From the NCBI GenBank assembly GCA_963931865.1, contig OZ007514.1:7356646-7420645 (forward strand): DNA of 64,000 nt, in the 5' to 3' direction. A program made the position numbers and the translations under genes. This DNA is from Axinella damicornis. Lineage: Eukaryota > Porifera > Demospongiae > Axinellida > Axinellidae. Positions 11,931-23,811 of the stretch are shown in pieces (within the stretch, counting starts at the first letter, position 1; each line of letters starts with the position of its first letter). The notes below the pieces were generated by a model. The model was not told where the DNA came from. It saw nothing but the letters and a program-made list of their open reading frames with translations, and searched no databases.

Positions 11931-12518
11931 CCAGACCCTCCCCATAGTAGTCTCGCGGGCCAGCCTCTAGATCTCACCAGAGTCTGGCCCGCGAGACTAT
12001 CCCCGTAGTGGGTGTGCTGAACCGCGAGACTATAGCACAGCTACCGCACCGACTAATGGCTCACCATGAACGCGGCTAGTGTCTCTGAAACGCCGCTCTT
12101 CCCTTGGGAACTGCATTCCAGACAGATCTCACGAATTATGTTCTCTCTGCCTGGGTTTGTTCAGGAAATAATAATCACGTGACTATAAAGTACTTAATGC
12201 AGCCCCTCCCACCACTCTTCTTGTCATATAATTTGTCATGCATTTGTGTACTTACAACAATCATTGAACCATATGCCGTGGATTGACTCTATTCCTGCTT
12301 TGTAACTAATTAGCCATTTCATGATCAATAGGCTTGCTCCGAGTGATGAGCAACACATTAATTGCTCTGCATGTCCAAGTTCTTGCTTGTAAGAAACCAA
12401 ATATCGCATGCAGCTAGGTTTTAACTCATTCCCAGCCATGGGTGGGGGGTCTATGTGACCCTTATCTCCCGTGTGACCTCACCAAAGTACTATATAGCTG
12501 CAGTTTACACTACAACTA
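11931..12518. repeat. Dispersed repeat, first copy
   Basis: Matches 14,882-15,536 with moderate divergence, including point changes and small indels near 12,285 and 12,473. Both copies carry the fold-back described at 11,948 and short minus-strand ORFs that are broken differently in each copy. The element type is unknown. Confidence 0.75.
11948..11999. mobile_element. Fold-back mini-element with near-perfect 9-bp direct flanks
   Basis: TAGTCTCGCGGGCCAG (11,948-11,963) and its exact inverse (11,984-11,999) enclose a 20-base loop. The flanks tccccatag (11,939-11,947) and tccccgtag (12,000-12,008) differ by one base and look like a target-site duplication. The same structure recurs in the second repeat copy near 14,899-14,950, with one extra arm just before it at about 14,872. 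Confidence 0.65.
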
Positions 12519-12599
12519 TTGTTGCTAGTTAACACACTCCGATAGCGATGCCACGGGTTACTGATTGCAAAGCACTATACAGCCTAAGGTGTGATATAG

Positions 12600-12949
12600 C
12601 AAATAAGCTCATGACTATTATACCATGAAACCTCGGACACAATAATATTTACAAACAACAATTTTTTTCAAGGTCCCAATAATCTGTCGTTTCAACCTCC
12701 GAGAAGAGGACAACCTCCCTGTACAGGATTACACTGTTGTATGATACAAGGTGTGTTTGATCAATGCCGGGGGCATCATCTGTCATTACGCCTGTAATAT
12801 ATTCGGACAATCTCTCTCGATCAATTATTATACAAGTTGTTCGCAGGACTGTCAAATCACTTCTCGTTGTTGCAAGTACAATCAGAGGATCTAGGAGGAA
12901 TACGCACATGGTCACGAACGTGATACAATCAATCAATAATTATCCAACA
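12600..12949 (-). repeat. Candidate 3' LTR of a BEL/Pao element
   Basis: Read on the minus strand, the end of the BEL/Pao coding region (13,027) is followed by a purine-rich stretch ending gggtggag. A TGTTGGATAATTATTG start follows at 12,949, the usual arrangement of a polypurine tract and LTR. The distal end of the LTR was not identified, so the left coordinate is approximate. Confidence 0.35.
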
Positions 12950-13026
12950 CTCCACCCGTTGACCAAGTGTGGTCAACAGTAGTTACACAAATCAAAGCTA
13001 CAATAAACATGTTCAGTCCTCACTGT

Positions 13027-13640
13027 TCAGTTCAGCCACGCAGGTCGATCTCGTGCTCTCTTTGCTGTGATTCTTGAAGATCGTCTGACTGGTATCTCCT
13101 CTGGTAGTCGTTGCGGCTCAGGCTCCACGGGATGATCTGCAGCTGAACTTGCGCTGTCTCCGCAGGTCACCTCAAGGGGATACAAGCACTTTAGTGGACG
13201 TTTGAGCAGGGTGGATCGTGTATTGACTCGGAATTCTGGCAATGGTGGGGGCGATGGTGCATGATAGGGTGGACAATCAAATCGTCGGCACAGAACACAT
13301 TTGTGTATCATTCGTTTGACAACCTGCCTGCCCTTGACTATCCAATACTTTGTGCAGATCTCAGTGAGCGTCTCTTTCACCCCATTGTGCATCACTCGTT
13401 CATGAGCCTCTCTCACTATAAGGCTCGTTAGGGGGTGCTTCTTGCACAACAGAACAGGATGACGAGTTGGGACGGGTAGGTCAGCATTGCCAAGTCTGCC
13501 CTTGCAGCGGAGGAGTCCATTTTCATCGACATGCAGACCAAATTGCTTCTTCCACATTTCAAACTTACCATCCTCCACGAGTGATCTCTGTGACTCCTGC
13601 AACCACAATATCTCCGGATCAAGTAAGTCGGCTGCAGTAA
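13027..13640 (-). pseudogene. BEL/Pao Pol remnant: integrase zinc-binding part fused to C-terminal tail
   Basis: The minus-strand frame gives a remnant containing LRCKGRLGNADLP and then the H2C2 integrase zinc-binding region (HERVMHNGVKETLTE, HKCVLCRRF). It jumps almost directly to the typical Pol C-terminal block (LKRPLKCLYPLEV, VRRSSRITAKRARDR). The integrase DDE core normally lying between these is missing, so the element is internally deleted and cannot integrate. Confidence 0.8.
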
Positions 13641-13721
13641 CATCTGTGCTGGGCTATACATCAAGTTTCTTGGCTTTGCACTTCAACATCTTCACAAACT
13701 TCATCACATAGGCGGTGACCC

Positions 13722-14190
13722 TCAGCAAGTGTGGGAGACTGCTATAGTCTTTGTTCCACCAAGGCAACAAGCTGCTGTACCTGTGGTCTGTTCGTCTTCC
13801 CTCACCGCTGCATGATGTGGGAGATAGTGTACTGCTCTGTCTTCTGGAGCGTCTGCTTCCCGTACAACCTCCTTGATGCCCTTGTTGATTTGGTCTCTGA
13901 GGACTGTGTCATATTGACGGAGGATCTGTGGGTTCTGTCGCAGTCGTTTGAGTAGCCCGTTCAATCTTTTCTGGCTCAGCTCACAGTTGTCAGGTAGGAG
14001 GGGATGCTTCTGCTTCCATGGAAGCTGAACTTCGCATCTTCCATCTTTGAACACTAGGGTCTTCTCAAATTCTTCATAGACTGACAGTTCATCTTACACA
14101 ATTCCAAGGGTCTACAGGTCCCAGAACATCTTCAGCCTCTGGTCGAGGACTTTCTTGCTGTCTGGAGCATCCTGCACACAAACTTTCAAG
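13722..14190 (-). pseudogene. BEL/Pao Pol remnant: protease/RT linker and RT N-terminus
   Basis: Read 14,190 to 13,722, blocks typical of BEL/Pao appear in order: LDQRLKMFWDL, a stop, TLGIV, a stop, SVYEEFEKTLVFKDG, EVQLPWK, LSQKRLNGLLKRL and VHYLPHHAAVRED. Here the RT breaks off. The RT catalytic part, RNase H and the start of integrase are absent between this piece and 13,640. Two in-frame stops (TAG and TAA) lie near 14,085-14,115. Confidence 0.8.
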
Positions 14191-14346
14191 GTGTGGGTTG
14201 AGATAAGGTTAACAGCAGCATCTGCTTGGGGCACTCACCAGGAGAAACAGGTGTATGCAGGAGAAAGTGCCAAGGAGAAAAAGGTCTATGCAGTCACGTA
14301 CACAGCTACATGCACCTGTACACGTCCAGCAAGTAAGCAATGGTGT

Positions 14347-14349
<3 letters not shown>
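14191..14349. other. Short sequence between BEL/Pao remnant and GT microsatellite
   Basis: No recognisable feature; it may still be part of the degraded retroelement. Confidence 0.3.

Positions 14350-14416
<67 letters not shown>
14350..14416 (+). repeat. (GT)n microsatellite
   Basis: About 33 uninterrupted GT dinucleotides, followed by an imperfect tail. Confidence 0.97.
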
Positions 14417-14419
<3 letters not shown>

Positions 14420-14881
14420 CGTGTGTGCGGATGCATGTGTGATGTCATAAAAGTGACAACAGCTATCCTGTCCAACCTGTGGATTGTACCTATACAGAGT
14501 GATTCCAAAGCTTGAGAACAAGGCCATCTACTGCCACTCGTTTGTCGCCTTCGGCATTGTTACTCGTGCTTCGCACTCATAACAATACTACAGCAACAAA
14601 CTCGTGATATTTTCTGGCACCCTCAAAACACTTGGAGGTAATACAGCATAGCAGAGTGATCTGCTGTGTCAGGTCACGGGCAACACTGAAACCCATTCAA
14701 ATTGTCAGGTCATGTATTATTTCCGACCTGGGGACAACTCGAACATACTCTGAGGTGCATGCCCAGACCCTTCCCTTCCACCAGTGTGAGGGATCTGGTT
14801 CCGAGACTATATAGAGGACTTCACTAGCCTTGCCGGCAAGCCTCTGCGAGACTAGCATGTAGCACAGCTATAGTCTCGCGG

Positions 14882-15536
14882 GCCAGACCCTCCCCATAGT
14901 AGTCTCGCGGGCCAGCCTCTAGATCTCACCAGAGTCTGGCCCGCGAGACTATCCCCGTAGTGGGTGTGCTGAACCGAGAGACTATAGCACAGCTACCGAA
15001 CCTACTAATGGCTCACCATGAACGCGGCTAGTGTCTCTGAAACGCCTCTCTTCCCTTGGGAACTGCATTCCAGACAGATCTCACGAATTATGTTCTCTCT
15101 GCCTGTGTTTGTTCTGGAAATAATAATCACGTGACTACAAAGTACTTAATGCAGCCTCTCCCACCACTCTTCTTGTCATATAATTTGTAATGCATTTGTG
15201 TACTTACAACAATCATTGACATATGAAAACCATATGCCGTGGATTGACTCTATTCCTGTTTTGTAACTGAAAGCTTGGTATATAATAATTAGCCATTTCA
15301 TGATCAATAGGCTTGCTCCGAGTGATGAGCAACACATTAATAGCTCTGCATGTCCAAGTTCTTGCTTGTAAGAAACCAAATATCGTATGCAGGTTTTAAC
15401 TCATTCCCAGTCATGGGGGGGTCGATGTGACCCTTATCTCTCGTGTGACCTCACCAAAGGTACTAGGGGTAGGAGGAAAACTTCTGTAAATACAGATGTA
15501 CTCATGCAGTGCTAGCTGCAGCTTACATTTCAACTA
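14882..15536. repeat. Dispersed repeat, second copy
   Basis: Diverged copy of 11,931-12,518. Homology ends at about 15,536, exactly where the first coding frame of gene copy B begins. The repeat therefore supplies the sequence immediately upstream of that exon. Confidence 0.75.
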
Positions 15537-16340
15537 GTGTCGCGGAATTCCATTAACAGAGGACGAAAGCGTCTAGATTTTGATTCACAACAAAGTTCAT
15601 CCACTTCCGTTAACCCTCCACGAGCACAGCAATTTCCGACGTCGACCACAGATGAAGAGACTCTGCTATTTGAGTTTCTTGCAAGGAAACGTTTTGAAGG
15701 AAATTTCTCTCAATGGCCATCTTTCGGAAACAAATCGTTATTGGAAGATGCAATATGTCACTGAGAATTCTACCAACCAACCACCATCATGTGAACGAAC
15801 AGGTAAACCCTATATTTTAGTAAATCTCACCAATTAATTGATTACTTTCAGCTTTGGTATAATTATACACTTCAAACATAGGGGAAGCCTGTAAACTGAA
15901 GGTGCGTCGGAAATTTTTGCCAAGGCGTTCAACTCTGGAGAATGCTATGGAGACGTATCACCTCCCTCGCCTGGGGTTGCATTCTGTGGCTTGCCAAGCT
16001 GACAAGCCAGACATGTGCAACAGTTCAACGATGACCGAAATTCTCAACAACTGTGATGCTGACACAATGACAGATGCTCCGAATGCCTGTGCAGCATCAT
16101 CGTCACAGACAGAATCACTAATGACCAGCTTACACTATGAATTTGAGTACATGTCAACCAAGGAGCAAATATCACTTGTTCATAAATTGTTTGACATAAT
16201 CTGCTGCAGAGAGGCAATCCCAGCACCCGAGGCCTTCATCCAAAATGCAGTAACGTCCATGAAGCACCTTCACAGGAGGGAAAAGAGCAATGTGATTGCA
16301 GCCCTTGTATGTACACTAGGTGCGTTTGGAGAGATATCAG

Positions 16341-16631
16341 GTAGATAATACACACCTTATAGTGGATAGCTTGTGTTGCATGGTGCAATTTTCACAATTA
16401 TTATTTATTTTAACCGTACACAATAAGCAATGAATCCAGTGAAACGAAACAAATTCAGTGTTGATGACAGCTACAAAGTGCTTGGAGGCGGAAATTATAG
16501 ATTTGTCTTGTCCTGATCTACATGTAAATGCAGCGTTGATAGCAGAAATACGTTAGTACATGTGATGATGTTCTGTCCCTACCTGTTCGTGGTAGGTGTT
16601 ATTACTGAATTCATCTGTATACACTGGGTAG
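16341..16631 (+). other. Intronic sequence of gene copy B, possibly hiding a small exon
   Basis: The flanking exons end in phase 1 and begin in phase 2, so direct splicing would break the frame. A short extra exon, or a further lesion, is needed here. I could not place it. Confidence 0.35.
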
Positions 16632-17646
16632 GGACGAACGCCCTGATGGCAGTGACATGCGAATGCCTGTGGACAGAATGTCATTTGGTATGATTGAGCA
16701 CAGGATCATCTTCTTTAATGCAGATGACATTCACCAGGTATACGGTAAATCCTCTGCTGCTGTTGCTTTTGTAATTATTATGCAATATCAATTGTACTTG
16801 CAGATAAAGTGCCCTAATGACTATCTACAGTGGCAAACTAGCATGTACTGCCTGTTTGGCACAAAATGGTCCAAGCTGCACCATGGTCCAATGTGGAGTG
16901 TTGTACCTACAGGACAGACTAAAACAGTAGCTTCTCTGGGAGTGCTCAACCCATTGCAGGTTGGTATAGTAGCTAAGAGCTAGGTCTATATAGTGTCACT
17001 GCACACATGCATATGTGTGAGTTACCCTAAGACATCCATTATTATCAATCAGGCTAATGTCAACATCCCTGGGGTCACAGAGTCTACAATACGTCGCAAA
17101 ATCCAGAAAATGGATTTCACGCCAGATGCCCAAATTCAGGTTGGCATAATACAATGTCATGTATCTCTTTAATTGGATGTCACTGACAAAATTGTAAAAT
17201 CTATACCACATTCAGAAAGCAGCTTTATATCGTGCTGCTACCAACAGTCCTGATGCACACTGGTGGATAAAGGCTGACGGCTGTGATATAACCCCTGGTT
17301 TGACAGAGTCAGTGAAAGGCAAATGGGGCGGTGATGTTGATCTTTGTGATGGCCACATTCAGGCTCTATACTCAGAGTATCAATCTGTGCTTCAAGAATC
17401 AGATGCTCTTGGACAGATTGAGCCCCTGAGTGTGCAAGTTGTTCTTACACAGTTTGAGAATGTGAGGGGGACACTCCTGCGAGAGATATCTTTCATTGTA
17501 CAAGGTGAGTATAGAGTGGATGTGGTATAGCTGACATGGTGAAATGCATGTACATGCATTACTCTGTTTAGGCATTGAAAAAGCCCAAGAAACATATGAC
17601 AGCATGCTTGAGAAGCCTACCACCGACAAGAAGCTTCTAGAGGCAG

Positions 17647-17842
17647 CATGGGAGCTGGAAGAGCATCGTCACCTCTACAATGAGGCGCAGAGAATCACAC
17701 AACAGCTTAGTGCTAGCTACAGCAAATGCCATCAAACAAGCTAACATGGGAGCTGGAAGAGCATCGTCACCTCTACAATGAGGCGCAGAGAATCACACAA
17801 CAGCTTAGTGCTAGCTACAGCAAATGCCATCAAACAAGCTAA
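17647..17842 (+). repeat. 98-bp tandem duplication inside an exon (copy B)
   Basis: Identical to the tandem pair at 696-891. Its presence in both copies shows that the 98-bp event preceded the long A/B duplication, or that A and B are the same locus. Confidence 0.9.
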
Positions 17843-19698
17843 CTTACCGCAGACCTCCTTGGTCAATGCAGCTCCATCAGCAAATGTTCCAAAGCTGTTG
17901 TCAGATGTCAGACCAAGATTGAGGCAATTTTTCAAAGATTTGTACCGGAAGAAACGAACTCCTGCAACGCACATCATGGTATTCATGCTCAGTGAATCCA
18001 GACGGCTGAAGAAGCCATATGCTATACCAGTCCAGTGTCTTCCCTACTTTGGTATCAGTGATAGCAAGCTTCGCCTTCTCACTAACAAGATCAAGCTGGA
18101 AATGAAGAAAAGAGGAATGAAGGCTGTAGGTAAGAGAAGGGTAACTCACTGTATCTATACAGCCTATACAACTCTACTGATCTCTGTAACAGGTCTTGTG
18201 ACAGATGGAGAATTTAATTCTCTGAGAGCAAATGGGCAAAAGCGTCCAGTCTCCATCTTGCAAATTAAAAGCAAAGCTTGTCAAAGATATGCTCATATGG
18301 GTGAAGAAACAATGAAGAGCATGCTGACAATTGGTGGTGAGTTGTAGCTAATATCAATATTGTTGTATTGAGCTGCATACCTCAAACTAAAACAAAAACT
18401 CACTATAGGCTTCACAGCAGATGGGGGCATAGTAACCAAGAAGCATAATCCAGTTGTTACTCAGGAAGTACTCCAGAAGATCTGTGGACTTCTGTTGAGA
18501 GGAAAAACTTCCGTGAACGAGGTTGTTCATCAGCTTCGAGTCAGTACAGTTCCTGTTGGTTACACACCTCAACCATGGACTCCTGGTATATACTCAGTAT
18601 GAATACATGGTATGAATACAAACCTAATGATTACACCAACTATTACTATTATACAGGAATGAGTGAGACTTCAGTGGATGAACTTCATTCAATACTGGCA
18701 CAACTTGATTACACCTATCACGTTTGCGAGTGGACCAGACAAGGTGTCCCCTTCTGTACCCATGCATATGTTCCTGAAACAGATCCAATTACTGGAGATG
18801 AATTTCATGAACGGGAAGATCATGGCCATCTCCTGAAGGTACTAGCAACATAATTATTATATAGTTGTGGACAAGTACAGGTGTATGTGTCAAGTTAAGT
18901 GTTGGTACTTATAATATTATATGTATACACATTTTGGTTGTGTAGCAGATACAAAACAACTTGTGGGAAGTTTCTTCTAACAGAATTTAAATTTGCTAGT
19001 CTGAGAGGCCCGATGAAAGGATACAAATATTGATCCAGATCACTGTGGCTTGCTGAGGTTTGCACATGTTGTAGAATTGCTGACCAAGCTGTGGGGGTTT
19101 CTCTCCTTGGAACATAACACGACAAAAGCCAAACCAGTTGCTGTATTGAAGCATGCTATGTTGCTGAACTGGCTGATATAACTGGGAGAAAATCATAGTC
19201 ACTCCAGTGGATTCAGCATTGTTCTCAGGCTCCCCTCTGCACATGCGGTGAGGAACAATACAGAGGGGGTGAGCCTAGTATGCTTTCGCATCGTGATGTG
19301 TGGCACAGACATCACACGGATAGTAACTATATTCAACGGTAAGTTTGACATCACTCACATGCATACAGACCATGCCGCATTAAGATGAATGGTGTGGGGC
19401 CTCCCTTCCCTGATTTATTTCTTCTCTGGGTTTCACCTGCTCCAGCTCCTCCCTCAGCTTTACTTCACAACATGCTGGCACTCCAATTTGGCCTTCCTCG
19501 TTCCCAGACTCCATTCTTTAGTTCCCAGACTCCAATCTGGGGTGTGCATGGGCACCACACTAACTTGCCTAGGCTACCGAATTCGCATCAGAGTATACAA
19601 CGAGCTGTAGCTGTACAGAGGAAGCGCCATGGGAGAGGCCCTGCCTCAGAGGAGGTGAAAATACAAAGACAGAGGCACGCTCATCGTTGGAAGTAGGT

Positions 19699-19810
19699 TG
19701 CGCGTGCGCATTTTTCAGGAACGTGTTGCCCGCCAATTTGCCGCCAAAATGTTACGGGTTTTGCCGCGAATGCCTAGCACCCAAGCTGTGAACTTTCTCT
19801 CAACCAGCAG
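19699..19810 (+). promoter_or_regulatory. Promoter-like cluster and candidate first exon (copy B)
   Basis: Exact counterpart of 2,748-2,859, with the same NRF-1-like palindrome, E2F-like site and short ATG-to-donor frame. Confidence 0.3.
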
Positions 19811-20983
19811 GTATAGATAGTGGCGGTGGGGCTGCAGGGCTGGGTACAAGGGGTGGGGCTGGTGCTAGGGGGTGTGGCATAGAGCTTGGAGCATTGGAGT
19901 GGGCTGGAGGCTGGGTGCATGGTGTGGAAGGGAGGTAGGATTGAGTGCTGATCTCATGACAATCTGACGAACCAACTTGCCCCCATACGTAACTTCTATA
20001 GGTCATGTCCGAACTGGGATAACATTTTGCATGCAGTTAGCTATTTTGCCTACTATCCAAAACTGTCTTTTGAATGGTTATTTTTCTGGCAGGAAGTAAG
20101 GTTACAATAATGCATTATGTCCATTACCTTTGGATGCAACTCAAAACAAGGTCTTCCAGCCCTACTCCAATGTGTGTGCGTAACCATGGTTGCAGAATGG
20201 CAGAACAGTAGCTACGTCGGCCGTGAAGGCTCTACAGCTAATTTGCCGTTGTGTGCACTATGCAGGCTTGTACACTTCGCTTACATGAGTCACATGCACA
20301 CATTAGTCATTGTACACTGTAGCTACCACGTACAGGAAGGTGCATTGTGTTATTAATTGTAACTACAATTCAATTGCTCCAATTCAGAGTCATGTCTTCA
20401 GTTTTTTGGTCCTCTCTCTCAATTTCGGGTACAGTACAACAAACCCAAGTAGAAGCAAGAGATTTATCCCCAGCATGATGGCCATGGGCAGGAAAGAGCG
20501 CTTCTTTGTACCCTCATATGCTGCATCCACTGTGTGTGTACATGAATGCATACGTGATTGTGCACATAGCTAATCAATTCATATCATTCTCAGATGTAGG
20601 TAGACTAGTGTACAGGCTCTTGTCAATGCAGTAGCTAGCTAACTGTCGTGACATGTTGCACATGCATTGAGTTGGGTTTTGTGCATGGAGGTATACATGG
20701 AGGTCTAACAAGCTGCCATATCATTAATTATTTAGGCTTTTAGCTGGTGGGTTTGGGGCCAACTTCAAAAAAATTCTGCACACCATTAGCTATAGTGTTT
20801 TGATTTAGTGAGTTCACACCATACCGAGGGGCCCAGACAAGCAGTTTGGTTCTCAGACCCCTTTCTGCATGGGGTGGGTAGGGTATAAGCACGCGTACGG
20901 GGAGAACGCCCCACGAAAGGGTATGGGAACTGTGTGCATGAGCTTCTGTGTAGTCATGAATGTCAGCTAGGTGCATTATAGGC

Positions 20984-21049
20984 TAGCCTTGTTCTGCAGG
21001 CTGAGGCTACTCCCCAGCTTATTGGGGAGGAGCCTGCAGAACGAGGCTA
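20984..21049. mobile_element. Small fold-back element (copy B)
   Basis: Counterpart of 4,033-4,098 with one C/G difference in the loop. Confidence 0.6.
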
Positions 21050-22332
21050 TTATTGGCTGTGTCCACGCTGTCAAGCAACGGAAAGCTGGGCGTGTGACTG
21101 GGAACGAGGCTAAGATCATCCGCTTTGCTTCAAGTTTGCCTTCAGAGGAGCTATATTGGGATCTCATTGGAAAAAAATAGCTTTAAATTTCGTCCATGAA
21201 TAACTGCATGCACCAAGATAACTTTCTGGATCCGGTCACTCTGACCCCTTCCCCTTACCAAACCTCTGTGTAGAACCGTATCCCTTGCTTAGACTGGAAT
21301 GATTTCAGCGAAACGGTGAGCATTGAGCCATGAGCATTTGTGTTGCATTGCATGGTTGGAGCAAACCTATTGCCAACATGGATTTTCACTCCTGTCATAA
21401 GAATGACAAGAATAACATTGAGTTTTGCAAATTCACTCACTATAGCTGCACAAGCAATGAAAAGTGAAACTGCTTTGAATCCACGATAACAGATTTATTG
21501 CAGCTAACTGTCTATGAGGGATACAGTGCCAGACAAGCCCAATTAAGCACTGCTTGCAATCCAAGTGAATTTCTGATTATGTAATTTGGAAGCTTCTCTG
21601 GTGAAAGTCAAACCTATAATGCCCAACGTTATCAACAGAGCAAGTGATCAAGAATGAGTGGTATCAGGGACAAGGACTTCATTTTGGGAGGGTTAATTCC
21701 TATCCACATTGGGAGATTACACAATGCTGTTGGCAACTGCTTATACATAAACAAACAGCATCAATTTAAGCCAGGCTTCATAAACTTTCAATTAATTTAT
21801 CAAGTGCTCAGTGCTGCAGGGTCATGTCCCTTCAGTGTGGAAAGTAAAACGTAGCACTATCAAGTATTTTAGATGGCATGTATCCTGGGTCATCTAAATA
21901 GCTATTTTTATACCATAAGAGTGGCCTAGTAGAGCACGTGCTGTGCATGACAAAGATGGCAGGCATGGCTAATATATATAGCTGATGCATGTGAGCTGTT
22001 GGAGAGAATGAATAACAACAGAAGAATTCTTGGAATTCAAACACAAGAAAAGCTAGCTAGCTACTAGTGAGACTAGCTAGCTACCATTGAGCCACTGGAT
22101 CCATGTCAAAAGAGCAGTAGCAAACTTGCTTGGCTAAAGCAGCACAGGATTTGAGGCCTCAGCTGATTCCAGTTTCGCACAATTGGTGATGTAAGTTTTC
22201 TACTGGCCATAAATAGCCACTTGATACTGCACACATGGAGTGACTGAGGGTCAGACAAGAATACAAGGTCAATGAGAGTGGCAGATCCATCAGGGACAAT
22301 GCGGGTAGGCTCCTAAACAACCTATGTAATAG

Positions 22333-22383
22333 CCTAGTACCCAGGCCTTCAATCGCGATTGAAGGCCTGGGTACGAGGCTACC
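22333..22383. mobile_element. 51-bp palindromic mini-element (copy B)
   Basis: Counterpart of 5,381-5,431 with the same palindrome and the same acctatgtaa flanks (positions within about 2 bp). Confidence 0.65.
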
Positions 22384-22969
22384 TATGTAAGAGAAAAAGC
22401 ATTCTGAAGATGAACCAAGTGCATTACAAAGAGGTGAGTATGATATCATAATATTAATAAATATTGAAATCACCCAACAGGACTAATTTAGGTCAGACAA
22501 AAACGAAACATTAAGTGAACAAAGAACATGAAATCGGTTATCCAAGATACAATTAGATGAGGATGGTCCGGTGGTCGATAAAATACACCTAAACAAAAAT
22601 TTTTTTTACCAGATACAAAATTAGATACAAAAATAGTTTCTAAACCAGCAGGACCAGACAGTACAGTAACAAAAGATAAATCATTTCTGACACACAACAA
22701 AATATCTCCACCGTGGCGGTTTCGGTATAACCTAACATGGAATAGCCTTATTGCTGTTCAAATTGTTACTGAATCCCCGACATGAGTATGTGTCCCAAGA
22801 TATTCACATGATGTGTAGCTACAGTTCATTTTATTGGGATAGTATTCATGTTGTATAGTTGTGCTTTGTGGAGCAAAACCATTAATATAGTGTTGTCGTT
22901 ATCTCATGGACGTAATGCACATTAATTAAGGTATTGCTGTACGCTAATAACTAATCCTGTTTCTCTTCC

Positions 22970-23811
22970 TCAGAGGCAGAAGCTAAACCTTGGCTCAACC
23001 TCAGGGCAGTGTCTTGGGACCCTTGTTGTTCCTGACCTACATAAACCATGTCACCTCTCTGGATCTATCAGATGGATCGAAAATAACTGATGACATTCTC
23101 CTCTTTAAGCCGATTTATCACCCTGACGCTAATAGCGACCTGCAGAGAGACATTGGTGCTATTGACGAATGCATAAGAAAGTGCCACCTAATGCTGAACC
23201 CCTCAAAGTGTAAATACATTATTGCATCAAAAAGGAAACAACCCCCACCTCCCACCTGCAGGGCTGCAATTATGTAACAGTGTATTGGAACAGGTTGAAA
23301 GTTACTGATACTTAGGAATTTTAACGACATCAAAACTAACTTGGAACGACTGCATTGACCAGATATGCACCAAAGCCAGAAAACTTGTGGGTATGCTGTA
23401 CAGACAGTTTTACACATGGGCTGACACCAACTCTGTATCTACCTGACCTGTATATGGCATCACCTCGAATATGCCTGTCAGCTATGGGATCCCTACACAA
23501 GTAAAGGCACACAAGCACTGGAAGCTGTACAAAAATTCGCATTTAAAGTTTGCTTGAAGAAATGGGACCTAGGCTATGAAAGAATGTTGCAATTGTTGGA
23601 CCTTCAACCATTATCAGTTTGTCATCAGTATCTGAACCATGTATAACATCATCACTGGCAACTCCTACTTTCATCTTGACATTTTTGTAGCAAGTAACTT
23701 CCCTTACTCATGTAATCATCGTTTAGATAAACTATACTAGACCATTTGCCCGCACAAATTATTTGCATCTTATGTTCATAGTGTTATCCCCAAATGGAAT
23801 AGTTTACCACC
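22970..23811 (+). pseudogene. Decayed LINE reverse transcriptase fragment (copy B)
   Basis: Same insertion as 6,010-6,850, duplicated with copy B. The frame at 22,990-23,277 is identical in protein sequence to copy A, and scattered substitutions appear downstream (near 23,452, 23,704 and 23,792). It is broken in the same places. Confidence 0.8.

Larger units (their letters stand above)
15537..18838 (+). pseudogene. Uncharacterised multi-exon gene, copy B (longer version)
   Basis: The same gene as at 102-1,887, with four further upstream exons: up to 15,802, 15,882-16,340, about 16,632-16,737 and 16,804-16,959. These are followed by 17,053-17,139, 17,216-17,504, 17,572-18,129, 18,193-18,336, 18,409-18,585 and 18,657-18,838. 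The first exon reads LLFEFLARKRFEGNFSQWPS in one frame. It must shift by one base near 15,735 to reach the frame (CERTG) that splices correctly to EACKLKVRRKF at 15,882. No ATG opens the first frame, so a further 5' exon is likely. Exon 16,632 does not match the phase of 16,340, so a small exon may be missing. It shares the 98-bp internal duplication with copy A. Function unknown. Either a pseudogene or a gene with sequence errors; transcripts would decide. Confidence 0.6.

Noticed and set aside
14155..14527. ORFs through the GT microsatellite
   Set aside because: Cysteine-valine and histidine-threonine runs are direct translations of (GT)n in different frames.
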